This document shows positions 43,210 to 52,450 of a stretch of DNA of 64,000 nucleotides, one piece after another. Every line of letters starts with the position of its first letter. Position 1 is the first letter of the stretch. Origin of the DNA: an uncultured Prevotella sp. (GTDB taxonomy: Bacteria; Bacteroidota; Bacteroidia; Bacteroidales; Bacteroidaceae). Below the pieces are notes generated by a model that did no database searches, was not told the origin of the DNA, and worked only from the letters and a program-made list of their open reading frames with translations. The stretch is taken from the NCBI RefSeq assembly GCF_946404925.1, contig NZ_CAMJFM010000015.1, positions 1 to 64,000 of the forward strand. The letters are read 5' to 3'. The translations under genes were made by a program, and so were the position numbers.

Positions 43210-44457
43210 ATGACAAAGAAGAAATATACTTTCATTGATTTATTTGCTGGTTGTGGAGGACTTTCTGAGGGATTCCTCCAAACGGAGAAATATGAAGGTC
43301 TTGCTCATGTTGAATGGGAAACTCCTATGATAAACACTCTACGTCAACGCCTTGTTGACAAGTGGAATCACAGCGAGGAGGATGCTAGAAGAAGAGTAAT
43401 TAAGTTTGATGTTCAGAAAACGGAAGAGTTGATTTTTGGTAATTGGACGGATGAAACTAAAGCTGTCTATGAAAAAGAAAATCATCCCGAAATAGTTGCA
43501 AGGGGACTAAAAGGTTTGGTTGGTGAGACGGTTGATCTGATTATTGGTGGTCCTCCTTGCCAAGCTTACTCTATAGCTGGTCGCGCACAATCACCAACAG
43601 GTATGAAATTCGATTATCGAAACTACCTGTTTGAGAGTTTCGTGAAAATCGTTGATGCTTTTAAACCTAAAGCATTCGTATTTGAGAATGTTCCAGGTCT
43701 GTTAAGTGCTTGTCCAGGCGATAAGCCTGTACGTAATCGTATCTACGAGGCATTTCAATCAATTGGCTATGATATTCGCACTCCTGACAGATTGAAGGAG
43801 TCTGTTTATTGTGCGGAAGATTATGGTGTTCCGCAGAAGCGTAATCGCGTAATCATCATCGGTACTCAGCACGATTCGGGATTTGATGTTGAGGAGTTTT
43901 ATGATAGTCTTACAGCTCATAAGAGCAAAGCCCCACATAAAACCGTGATGGATGCAATTGGCAATATGCCAAAGTTGTATCCCAAAGACAAGGTAATACG
44001 TGTTGGAAGATGTAACGTCTCTCATGAACAGAGAGAAGGTGATGTAATCGATCTCCATACTCCACGTTATCATGGTGAACGTGACCAAAAAATGTTTACA
44101 GAGTGGTTGGCTAATAATATGAATAAATTCTCCCAACAGGAGAAAATGGAGTTCTATACGAAGATTACAGGTCATACTTCTAATCATATTAAATATCGTA
44201 ATCTTGAATGGGATAAGCCGTCACCAACTATAGTTGCACATTTGCACAAGGATGGCTACATGTTTATCCATCCAGACATTGAACAGCTGAGAACCATAAC
44301 AATACGTGAGTCTGCTATACTGCAATCATTTCCAATGGATTACAGATTCGTGGCATCAAATGCTTACTGTTATAAAATGATTGGAAATGCCGTTCCGGTA
44401 TTGTTTGCAAAGGGAATTGCGGAAGCAATGTATGATGTCCTAAAAACAAAACTATGA
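43210..44457 (+). CDS. DNA (cytosine-5-)-methyltransferase
   Basis: This 415-residue protein has the C5-methyltransferase motifs in order: motif I FIDLFAGCGGLSEGF (AdoMet site), motif IV GGPPCQAYSIAGR with catalytic Cys117, motif VI FVFENVPG, motif VIII QKRNRVIIIGT, and motif X near the C-terminus (YCYKMIGNAVPVLFAKGIA). It methylates cytosine at C5 in a sequence not readable from the protein. ATG 43210 is chosen because the upstream part of the open frame spans the terminator hairpin. It overlaps the next gene by 4 bp (ATGA) and opens the Z1/MORC operon. The vsr gene at the operon end fits a 5mC system. Confidence 0.93.
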   Translation: MTKKKYTFIDLFAGCGGLSEGFLQTEKYEGLAHVEWETPMINTLRQRLVDKWNHSEEDARRRVIKFDVQKTEELIFGNWTDETKAVYEKENHPEIVARGLKGLVGETVDLIIGGPPCQAYSIAGRAQSPTGMKFDYRNYLFESFVKIVDAFKPKAFVFENVPGLLSACPGDKPVRNRIYEAFQSIGYDIRTPDRLKESVYCAEDYGVPQKRNRVIIIGTQHDSGFDVEEFYDSLTAHKSKAPHKTVMDAIGNMPKLYPKDKVIRVGRCNVSHEQREGDVIDLHTPRYHGERDQKMFTEWLANNMNKFSQQEKMEFYTKITGHTSNHIKYRNLEWDKPSPTIVAHLHKDGYMFIHPDIEQLRTITIRESAILQSFPMDYRFVASNAYCYKMIGNAVPVLFAKGIAEAMYDVLKTKL

Positions 44458-45419
44458 AAAGACGACTAAACATTCTTATAGCGTGTGAAGAAAGTCAGGC
44501 TTGTTGCCGAGCATTTCGGAAATTAGGTCATAATGCATACAGTTGTGATCTGTTTAAATGTAGTGGTACTATCTTTGGTACAGATAAAACCGAGCCACAT
44601 CCAGAATGGCATTTTGATCACGATGTTACTACGGTCCTCAATAAAACAGATCTTACTCTTCAAGACGGTAGTCAAGCTATTATTGATGGAGACTGGGATA
44701 TTATGATCGGGCACCCACCTTGTACTTTTTTGGCTGTAAGTGGTGCAAAATGGTTATATCATCCAGAGGATAAGGATAAACCTGTATCAGAAAGAAGACC
44801 ACACCCTAGCTTCCCTAATCGTAGAAAAGACCAAGAGGATGGTGCAAACTTCTTCATGTTCCTCGCAAAGGCAAACGTTAAACGTATTGCTATTGAGAAT
44901 CCTGTAGGTATTATGAGTTCTCGATGGAGAAAGCCAGACCAAGCAGTACAACCATATATGTTTGGCGATCCATATTCTAAGTATACATGTTTGTGGATTA
45001 AAAACTTGAGGCCGATTCACCCCTCAAAGCCAACTGATGACCACGGCGCTAGGATATATTTTGGGAGTGGCAAATCACAACCGTTATGGTATTCAGATGG
45101 TTTGACTAAAACAAAGTCAAAGGAAGAGAGACAGAAATGGAGAAGTAAAACATTCCCAAATATTGCAAGAGCATTTGCTGAACAATGGACTATACAGATT
45201 GCAGCAGAAGAAGGTTTGCTTGATGATAAAGAATGGGAAATATTGGGAAAGGATTATCTTGATGTCCTTGACAGAATGACAGGTGGTAAAAGATATACCA
45301 CTGCAGAACTTGATACTTTAATTGAGAAAAAGAGATATCCGAATCACTTTAAACCTGAGTTGGTTGCTGATGTGGAAGCAAGAGAACAGGCGCTAATTGA
45401 ATATTGGAGATCTAAGTAA
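44454..45419 (+). CDS. phage-type DNA cytosine methyltransferase-like protein
   Basis: This 321-residue protein starts with ILIACEESQACCRAFRKLGH, an AdoMet-fold first strand, then a motif IV-like MIGHPPCTFLAVSGAKW (Cys90) and motif VI-like KRIAIENPVG. The C-terminal part has the YMFGDPYSKYTCLWIKNL and RSKTFPNIARAFAEQW signatures of the short C5-methyltransferase-like proteins common in phages. Its exact activity is not established. It overlaps the first methyltransferase by 4 bp, so the pair is made together. It might methylate a second site, the second strand, or supply target recognition. Confidence 0.82.
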   Translation: MKRRLNILIACEESQACCRAFRKLGHNAYSCDLFKCSGTIFGTDKTEPHPEWHFDHDVTTVLNKTDLTLQDGSQAIIDGDWDIMIGHPPCTFLAVSGAKWLYHPEDKDKPVSERRPHPSFPNRRKDQEDGANFFMFLAKANVKRIAIENPVGIMSSRWRKPDQAVQPYMFGDPYSKYTCLWIKNLRPIHPSKPTDDHGARIYFGSGKSQPLWYSDGLTKTKSKEERQKWRSKTFPNIARAFAEQWTIQIAAEEGLLDDKEWEILGKDYLDVLDRMTGGKRYTTAELDTLIEKKRYPNHFKPELVADVEAREQALIEYWRSK

Positions 45420-45450
45420 AACATGACCAATTTAAAACTATAAAGTTACT

Positions 45451-45834
45451 ATGAATGTCTATCTACGAAAACTATTTCCGCACGACCTTACCCATGAGGT
45501 GAGCATCAGAGAAAACATCATTACAGATTTTTTCAAGGGGAAAAAAGAAGGCATTACCTTCTATAAGGAGGGCGACGTGAACCGTCTTGAATACCCAATT
45601 AAGTTCTTCAAATCAAAGGACAGCAGGTTTAGTAACAACATCAAACACATGTACATGGATGACAATGTTCATGAGGGCGATATACTTGTAATAAGGGAAA
45701 TAGGTGATGATATGTATTCGCTTTCCATTGCAAAAACGGGAACCCAGATGCATGAAAAAATAAAGGATTTCTTTGACGGTAAGAAAAGGCATCTCATTAT
45801 TGATGAATCTTTCATATACTTAAATATAGTTTAG
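45451..45834 (+). CDS. small protein, possibly B3/EcoRII-N-like DNA-binding domain
   Basis: This 127-residue soluble protein has a basic middle (FFKGKKEGITFYKEGDVNRL, YPIKFFKSKD) and a later HEGDILVIREIGDDMYSLSI strand pair. 'GDxLxI-x-R...sl-I' resembles the closing part of the double-psi barrel in plant B3 and EcoRII-N DNA-binding domains, which serve as recognition domains in restriction enzymes. The match is weak and by eye only. It lies 31 bp after the methyltransferase-like gene and 7 bp before the Z1 gene. Confidence 0.6.
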   Translation: MNVYLRKLFPHDLTHEVSIRENIITDFFKGKKEGITFYKEGDVNRLEYPIKFFKSKDSRFSNNIKHMYMDDNVHEGDILVIREIGDDMYSLSIAKTGTQMHEKIKDFFDGKKRHLIIDESFIYLNIV

Positions 45835-45841
45835 TGCAGAT

Positions 45842-48709
45842 ATGGATTTAACTGATTTGAAATACGACATATGTAAAAAATGGATAAAAGACCAGAGAGA
45901 ACGTTTGAGCAAAGAGTGGGACTCCATTCTACTTGCGAACAAGAATTCTTTGGACAGACTGAAGTTATTTCTTGAGGGCAGGATGGAGGATGACGGGTGG
46001 CCTGAATTATTAGTTGATGAAACAAAAGGTGTCAATGAATGGAAGGAGCTAGTTCTTTTCATGAAGAATGCTGAGGAAAGTACAGCTAGGATTCTTTACC
46101 TTCAAGGTCAGGCTACTATTCAGGATTCAAAAGCAAGCGAAAACAATGCCGTTTTCTGTCCGTCTGGTGAAAGTACTGCATGGCAGTGCTATCTTGAACG
46201 TTTACGTTCAAACAGATTTGCTGAGGAGTCAATTGACGCAATATCTCATGCAACGCTTAAGGTGCTCAGAAACCTCAGCGCTGACACATCAGATACTGAT
46301 GCCCGTAAGGGCCTTGTAATAGGTAATGTACAGTCCGGAAAAACCGCGAATATGGCGGCACTGATGGCAATGGCGGCAGATTGGCACTATAACATGTTTA
46401 TAGTGCTCTCGGGAACGATAGAGTCTCTCAGGAGCCAGACGCAGAGAAGATTGTATAAGGACTTGAACAATGAGGGTTGTACATTTCGCTGGCGTTCACT
46501 CGAACATCTAAAGAAGAAGATGATAACAGGTGATCGTGCCCAGGATTTGGATTTCTCGGATGGTTCATATCAGAGATATTTCACAGTCTGCCTGAAAAAT
46601 GGAAAGAGGCTTAAAGACCTACTGCAGTGGTTGCAGGCTGACCCAAATTCACAGGGTAAGATGAGGGTGATTGTTATCGATGACGAGGCAGACCAGGCAG
46701 GAATTAATACTGCAGATGTTATAAACGATGCAGAGAGGAAGACGATAAACCGACTTATTACAAACCTTGTCAACGGAAAATCTGACAAGGATACTGTTCC
46801 ACCAGGAAGGTTTAAGGCTATGAACTATATCGGATATACTGCCACTCCGTATGCGAATGTTCTTAATGAAGCAGACAGGGAATCACTCTTCCCTAAGGAC
46901 TTTGTTTCCACTCTAGCTGTTTCGAGAGAATACTTCGGTCCTCAGCAGATATTCGGTTACAATGCTGGTGACAGTTGCTATTTCGAGGGCCTGAATATAA
47001 TACGCGAGGTAGAGTCTGATGATATAAATGATATAAAGGCTATTCATGCGGGCAGCTCGGATTCGATACCTGACAGCCTGAGAGATGCTGTATGTTGGTT
47101 CATGTGCGGCGTCGCCTGTATGAGGACTTGGAATTACAAGAAGCCTGTGAGCATGCTCGTTCATACAAGTCAGAAGATTGCCCATCACTCTGGCGTGGCA
47201 AATGCGATTTCCTCATGGATAAAGAATACAAATGAAAACGAAATCATCAGTCTGTGCAAAGCTGTATGGGAAAAGGAAAGAGAGGCATTTAGCAAGAAGC
47301 TTTTCCGTGAACAATACCCGGATTATGCTCAGGATGATTCTTTCATTAGGGATTACCCTGAATTCGACGAGTTGCTCGACGAGCTGAAATTGTTGATAGC
47401 AGGACAGAGGCTGTCCTACATCAGTCTATCGGACGAAAATGAACGTGTATACCATAAGCATATTCATCTGTGTATTGATAACTGTGCAAGGAGGGATGCC
47501 AATGATGACGACTATGTGCGTCTTGCATATCCGAGCGATGAGCAGTTGGCTGAGCTTGACTATGCTCCTGCCTTCATTGTGGTTGGCGGTGCGACTCTGT
47601 CGAGAGGTCTAACTATCGAGGGGCTTATTAGCACCTATTTTCTTCGTTCTGTTGGTCAGGCGGACACTCTCATGCAGATGGGGAGATGGTTTGGGTACCG
47701 TAGAGGATATGAACTCATTCCGCGCTTGTGGCTGACAACGAAAACACGCAAGCAGTTTGAATTCCTTGCAGAGCTTGATCAGGAACTAAGAGATGAAATC
47801 CACACTATGGAAGTTCAGGGACTTTCTCCTACCGATTACGGCGTTAGGGTGAAGAATTCTCCTAAGGTAAGCTTCATTAGAATTACAGCCTCTAACAGGA
47901 TGCAGCTCGCAGAACCTGCTACATGGGAATTTGGGGGCGGCATGAAACAAACATATATGTTCGATAATGATTCTGAAATTCTGAAGGAGAATATTAAGAA
48001 GACGGAATCATTTGTCAAAGAACTCGGGAAACCAGAACCTCGAAAAGAATGCAACACACATTCTGCTCAAGCTGTTGTATGGAGAGATGTGGCTTTTGAG
48101 GGCTGCATAGATAAGTTCCTTGAAAAATTAATATTCAATAAAAGGTTGGGAATGTTCAATGACATAAAGCCTTTCATTGAGTGGGTAAATAATTCTTCTC
48201 CTGACAGACAATTGAAAAAATGGAACGTGATATTAGCTGGCGCAAATAATCCTAATGACAATAATTGGGATGTGTCCCCTGAGGTTAAAGTCGGTAAGGT
48301 AATTCGTAACCAAAAAACTAAAGGCAAGATAGAGGGCATATTAAATATCGGAACCCTGAGAACTGCTACTGATAGTCTCGCAGACATTGATCTTGAGGGC
48401 ATGGATGATGAGCTGAAGCAGAGAATCCTCAATGCTGCCTCAAAGGATGTTAAGGACATCAGAATAGATGTCGGCGCAGAAAAGACTCCTCAGCTCCTTA
48501 TATATATAATTGACAAGGAGTCGAAGGCTAGGGCAGGTTCTGTGAGCCGTGAAGACTTGAATGCAGCGGAAGATGTCATAGGTATCTGCATTAATGTTCC
48601 AGGTGATGAAAGAGCAAACGATGTTGATACAGTCGCAATCAATGTGCAAAAGTATTTCGGAGGCACGTTCGATGGTGATGGCGATGTTGATAATGGAGTT
48701 GATAATTAA
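45842..48709 (+). CDS. Z1-domain superfamily II helicase-like ATPase
   Basis: This 955-residue protein has Walker A GLVIGNVQSGKTANMAALMA (about 161-168), DEAD box VIVIDDEADQAGIN (281-284), motif III-like YIGYTATPYANVL and the Z1-domain signature FIVVGGATLSRGLTIEGL, then TLMQMGRWFGYRRGY (motif VI). Z1 proteins are SF2-type motors found almost only in restriction-like operons with a GHKL ATPase and a nuclease. It likely moves on or opens target DNA in an ATP-driven way. Length is normal for the family. The spacing to both neighbours is 7-11 bp. Confidence 0.92.
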   Translation: MDLTDLKYDICKKWIKDQRERLSKEWDSILLANKNSLDRLKLFLEGRMEDDGWPELLVDETKGVNEWKELVLFMKNAEESTARILYLQGQATIQDSKASENNAVFCPSGESTAWQCYLERLRSNRFAEESIDAISHATLKVLRNLSADTSDTDARKGLVIGNVQSGKTANMAALMAMAADWHYNMFIVLSGTIESLRSQTQRRLYKDLNNEGCTFRWRSLEHLKKKMITGDRAQDLDFSDGSYQRYFTVCLKNGKRLKDLLQWLQADPNSQGKMRVIVIDDEADQAGINTADVINDAERKTINRLITNLVNGKSDKDTVPPGRFKAMNYIGYTATPYANVLNEADRESLFPKDFVSTLAVSREYFGPQQIFGYNAGDSCYFEGLNIIREVESDDINDIKAIHAGSSDSIPDSLRDAVCWFMCGVACMRTWNYKKPVSMLVHTSQKIAHHSGVANAISSWIKNTNENEIISLCKAVWEKEREAFSKKLFREQYPDYAQDDSFIRDYPEFDELLDELKLLIAGQRLSYISLSDENERVYHKHIHLCIDNCARRDANDDDYVRLAYPSDEQLAELDYAPAFIVVGGATLSRGLTIEGLISTYFLRSVGQADTLMQMGRWFGYRRGYELIPRLWLTTKTRKQFEFLAELDQELRDEIHTMEVQGLSPTDYGVRVKNSPKVSFIRITASNRMQLAEPATWEFGGGMKQTYMFDNDSEILKENIKKTESFVKELGKPEPRKECNTHSAQAVVWRDVAFEGCIDKFLEKLIFNKRLGMFNDIKPFIEWVNNSSPDRQLKKWNVILAGANNPNDNNWDVSPEVKVGKVIRNQKTKGKIEGILNIGTLRTATDSLADIDLEGMDDELKQRILNAASKDVKDIRIDVGAEKTPQLLIYIIDKESKARAGSVSREDLNAAEDVIGICINVPGDERANDVDTVAINVQKYFGGTFDGDGDVDNGVDN

Positions 48710-48720
48710 ACTGTTTTACA

Positions 48721-50799
48721 ATGGACATTCGAATTATACCGTATATTCCGCCTTTCCCCGCTAAGGGGTCTCATCTCCTAAAGGAGTTCGCAAATACTGG
48801 CACCCCGATACTAGATTCTCTTGTTAGGGAATCCGTTCTGAATAGTCTTGATGCAGCAAAGGGTGTCGCTGACCCTGTTAGGATGGATTTTGTGACTGGT
48901 GATTTCTGTAAGGCTGACCTTTTTTCACAGTGTGAGGGTCTTGAGAAGATGCTAAAGCCGAGGTTTCCCAACATTCCTTCACGCTTCCTTGCGTTCCGTG
49001 ATTATAACACCACCGGACTTGAGGGCAATGTTACTGATATGGGTGATCAGAATACGGGCAACTACTTCAAGTTGGTACTCGATATCGGCAATGAACAGAC
49101 AGATCGAGGTGCAGGAGGTTCATGCGGCATCGGCAAGTCTCTTTATTTCAGACTTGGCGTGAAGGGATTTGTCATTTACTACTCCCGCATATCGACAGGC
49201 AAGGGAAAATATGAGTCACGCCTTATCGCCATGATGGTGGAGAATGAGCGTCAGAAGGACAGTGTCATTCCTGCTGCGGAGAACGGTATGAGCAAGACGG
49301 GCATTGCCTATTGGGGAGTGCTTGGCGATGATATAATACTTCCCGTGAATGATGAAGATGAGATAGAGGAAGTCCTTGATATCTTCAATATGGAACCCTA
49401 CAGTGGAACCGAGACGGGCACAATGGTGATTCTCCCATTCATTGATGAGGAGGCTCTGCTAAATGACAATAAGTCTGTATATGAGATAGCTGGTTCGGAA
49501 TTGGAGCCTGTATGGTTAAAGTCTGTGGATGACTTTCTCAGGATTTCCGTTCAGAGATGGTATTTCGCAAGACTAAACAACAACAAGTACAAACACGGCA
49601 ACCCGTTAAAGTTTTTTGTGGGGGGCAAACAGCTCAAATCCGAGGACATGGTCCCCTGCTTCAGGATTCTACAAGGCCTTTACAACCGTGCAGCAGGATG
49701 TAAGGAAGATGCTCTGAATGATATATTGACGGATTATGAGGGTGTAAAAACGGAAGACGTTCTTCTAGGCAGATATAGGCCACTGGCAAAGAAGAAGGCC
49801 GGAGCTTTGTCATATGTGCTTGCTGACAAAGAATTATTGGGAATAGTACCACCTGAGAACTGCTATGTCCCATATATTTATTGCGATACAGACTTTGAGG
49901 AAAATGATACTAATGTCCCACTCATTGGGTTCTGCAGGAAGCCTGGTATGGTAGTAAGCTATGAAACGTCTGGTGATTGGCTCTATAGAGTTCCTGACTC
50001 TGCTGACGGTGAGCATTTTATGATGGCTATGTTCGTGCTCAACTCATACAATGGGCTTACAGGTACCGATTATGATTTGGAAGAGTATGTCAGGAAAATG
50101 GAGCCCAATGACCACATGTCTTGGGTTGACGGCACTTTCAACGGAGAGAATTACTCTTTCATAAAGAACATCAAGAGCAATGTATCGAAGATTCTGTACA
50201 ACGTTCTCGTCAGAGGAGACCAGGGTGAGTCCAAGAGGAAGATGTCTGAGTTGGGCAAGATCTTCTCGTGGATTCTTCCTCCAGAGGACTTTGGAAGAAA
50301 GGCTTCACCGAGAGGCTCCTCAGGCGGAGGCAGCACGGGTACAGGAACTACAAGGACAAGCAAGAAGCTTAAATACACTATTCTTTCCCAATCCCTGAAG
50401 TTTGACGAGGTAGTTATTACATACTGCATCGAGTCGGAGAAGGCAAGGAAAGGTTTTTCCATAGAACTTCTTGTTAGTGCTGCTGACGGTAAGAATATAT
50501 CTCTTTCAGAGTGGGACGACATGGGCGCTTCAGCTCCGTTTGGGATAGTGAAGGCACAGGTGTCCTTCAAGAATATCGACGGAAAGAGCAATTCAAAGAT
50601 TTATCCGCTTACATCCGCAAAGTCCTCATACAAGGATATACAGACTGGATTCACGGCGGAGATGCTTCAGAAGGACAGCAGCCCCGTGCCATGCCTATTG
50701 AACTTTGAATTCGACGAGGCGCACATGTTCAAGATGGAAGTGAAGATTACCATAAGCATATCTTCGCGAAAGGCATTACCAATTATTAATATTTTCTGA
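48721..50799 (+). CDS. MORC/MutL-like GHKL ATPase
   Basis: This 692-residue protein has a GHKL ATP site at the N-terminus. The N box reads SLVRESVLNSLDAA (Glu37, Asn41, Asp44), G1 is AFRDYNTTGLEG (Asp94) and G2 is AGGSCGIGKSLYF (about 131-143), where the ATP lid closes. Residues about 520-540 form a Gly/Ser/Thr-rich linker (GSSGGGSTGTGTTRTS), followed by a C-terminal beta-rich domain. GHKL ATPases of this kind, related to MutL and eukaryotic MORC, are known partners of Z1 helicases in restriction operons. They probably act as an ATP-driven clamp on DNA. Confidence 0.88.
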   Translation: MDIRIIPYIPPFPAKGSHLLKEFANTGTPILDSLVRESVLNSLDAAKGVADPVRMDFVTGDFCKADLFSQCEGLEKMLKPRFPNIPSRFLAFRDYNTTGLEGNVTDMGDQNTGNYFKLVLDIGNEQTDRGAGGSCGIGKSLYFRLGVKGFVIYYSRISTGKGKYESRLIAMMVENERQKDSVIPAAENGMSKTGIAYWGVLGDDIILPVNDEDEIEEVLDIFNMEPYSGTETGTMVILPFIDEEALLNDNKSVYEIAGSELEPVWLKSVDDFLRISVQRWYFARLNNNKYKHGNPLKFFVGGKQLKSEDMVPCFRILQGLYNRAAGCKEDALNDILTDYEGVKTEDVLLGRYRPLAKKKAGALSYVLADKELLGIVPPENCYVPYIYCDTDFEENDTNVPLIGFCRKPGMVVSYETSGDWLYRVPDSADGEHFMMAMFVLNSYNGLTGTDYDLEEYVRKMEPNDHMSWVDGTFNGENYSFIKNIKSNVSKILYNVLVRGDQGESKRKMSELGKIFSWILPPEDFGRKASPRGSSGGGSTGTGTTRTSKKLKYTILSQSLKFDEVVITYCIESEKARKGFSIELLVSAADGKNISLSEWDDMGASAPFGIVKAQVSFKNIDGKSNSKIYPLTSAKSSYKDIQTGFTAEMLQKDSSPVPCLLNFEFDEAHMFKMEVKITISISSRKALPIINIF

Positions 50800-50801
50800 T
50801 T

Positions 50802-51749
50802 ATGGGCGACTGTATTTCACTATATCCAATGTACAACGGAGACACTTCTGATGGAGTGTTTGTTCTAAAACCATATAAGCTGAGTTTTCTTGATGAGGAC
50901 GGGGACAAGCACAATCTACGGCTCCAATCTGATGATGTGAGGAACTACCTGTTCTTTGTAGATGATCCTGATGACGTGTGGATTCATGAAAATTACGGTT
51001 TCCTCGTTGACAGGAAGATACAAGTCTCTGATCCCTCTTCGCTGTTTGGTAGTGGCAGCAATGCTGTGGCGTGTCATGATGCCACGCTAGGCCTTGCATT
51101 CCAATGGTCTTCTAAGTCTTCTTCAAGAAAGGCAACAAGGAAGATTGGTTCTTTTACCTCAAAAGACAGAAACTTGGACCTTGACATTTCAGAAAAGTTT
51201 GAGAAGAGTACGCTCAGGGGTGAGGTGAATTTCTCCATAATACTGTATATTGAGAAGCCAGGCAATCCTACAGATGATGAAACTTTGTTCATCAATCAAG
51301 CCGGATACGTGCTTGGCGAGATTGAGGGTATAACGATTCAACTTGATGGCAATGGCTCTATGCTTCCTGTATTCTATGAGGATGTTAGGGGCGGTGCACT
51401 ATGGAGGGTTTCATGCAACTTCAGTGATCCGTCATACGACAGCTTTTCCAATCCTGATGTTGTGTCGATAACCATCAATCGCTGCAATCCAAGCTTCAAG
51501 TTCATTGATAAGAAGAATGAAGCATACAATCCTCAGATGGCCAATGAGGTGATGGCTTCGGCTATCACGATGATAATAGAGTCTCTAAGGTCGTACGACA
51601 ATTTCGCATCCCTCAGTAATCCTGAAAGCGGTAGTGTTTCAGATGCCGTGAGGTATTTTAGAGATGTGCTTTCATGGGATATGTCCACGCCGATAGCGGT
51701 GAACAGTAGCATAAGGGAGGCATTTGAAAAGAAAAAGCAGGAATCATGA
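50802..51749 (+). CDS. unknown Z1-system protein (315 aa)
   Basis: This is a soluble, acidic, beta-rich protein. There is a Ser/Lys/Arg-rich segment near residues 103-118 (SSKSSSRKATRKIGSF) and a helical C-terminus (MASAITMIIESLRSYDNF). I do not recognise a domain. The start is 2 bp after the GHKL gene stop and the end overlaps the next gene by 4 bp, so it is surely part of the system. Proteins in this operon position probably bridge the ATPase and the nuclease, but that is inference. Confidence 0.8.
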   Translation: MGDCISLYPMYNGDTSDGVFVLKPYKLSFLDEDGDKHNLRLQSDDVRNYLFFVDDPDDVWIHENYGFLVDRKIQVSDPSSLFGSGSNAVACHDATLGLAFQWSSKSSSRKATRKIGSFTSKDRNLDLDISEKFEKSTLRGEVNFSIILYIEKPGNPTDDETLFINQAGYVLGEIEGITIQLDGNGSMLPVFYEDVRGGALWRVSCNFSDPSYDSFSNPDVVSITINRCNPSFKFIDKKNEAYNPQMANEVMASAITMIIESLRSYDNFASLSNPESGSVSDAVRYFRDVLSWDMSTPIAVNSSIREAFEKKKQES

Positions 51750-52429
51750 TACAGTTTAGTAAGTTTACGAAGGAGGACGCAGCCTCCGCAATGAAGGAAT
51801 GGATAGAATCAGAAGGTGAAGTACTTCCTTCACTGAGCAAAAGTCATGCCCAAATAAGGGAGGATATCGAGAAACTTTATCCGGAGGTAGAAGGCGAGCG
51901 AAAGGAGTATTTTACAGACGTTGAGATGGGTATAGCCCTTTATGAATATCTTGCCAAACAGGATTGGTTCAGTATGAGACTTGCTGCAGATGACTCTTTT
52001 TGGCGAATCATGACTGTGCTCATCGCTCCTCATCTGGTAGCTAGACGATGGAACTACGATAATCTAGACCACTACTATTTAAGGCCGCGCCGTAATTGGT
52101 TCAGGGCAATATGGTGGTACATTTATCTCAGCCTTGTACCAACTAAGATGTATAAGACGCGGGATATTCTTAAGTCGCAGAATTTCTCCACTGACACCAT
52201 AGAGGCTATCGTTGAAAGACCTGGCAACGAGGGCTTTAATGTTAAACTATACCGCAAGATAGTCGAATACTATTCTGTGGCAAGGTGCGAGGGCTCCACA
52301 TCTGACTTATTCCGTTCTGTAATGAAACTAAACACTGCACGCGTGATGGTTATGGAACCTGCTCTGTGTGAGGGGGGCATAGATGGATATGTAAGAGCTT
52401 TATTCGAGGATCTAAATGCTGAGGTTTAA
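51746..52429 (+). CDS. unknown Z1-system protein, DUF6339-like
   Basis: This 227-residue soluble protein is rich in Trp/Tyr/Arg in the middle (WRIMTVLIAPHLVARRWNYD, YYLRPRRNWFRAIWWYIYLS) and helical throughout. The pattern resembles the DUF6339 family that I associate with Z1/PD-(D/E)XK operons, but this is from memory and unverified. It starts inside the previous gene's stop (ATGA overlap) and ends 21 bp before the nuclease gene. Confidence 0.7.
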   Translation: MIQFSKFTKEDAASAMKEWIESEGEVLPSLSKSHAQIREDIEKLYPEVEGERKEYFTDVEMGIALYEYLAKQDWFSMRLAADDSFWRIMTVLIAPHLVARRWNYDNLDHYYLRPRRNWFRAIWWYIYLSLVPTKMYKTRDILKSQNFSTDTIEAIVERPGNEGFNVKLYRKIVEYYSVARCEGSTSDLFRSVMKLNTARVMVMEPALCEGGIDGYVRALFEDLNAEV

Positions 52430-52450
52430 TCTGATAAAATATTTTGCAGT

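Noticed and set aside
50180..50398. 72-codon frame inside the GHKL gene
   Set aside because: It is an out-of-frame shadow over the Gly/Ser linker, with no independent start signal.
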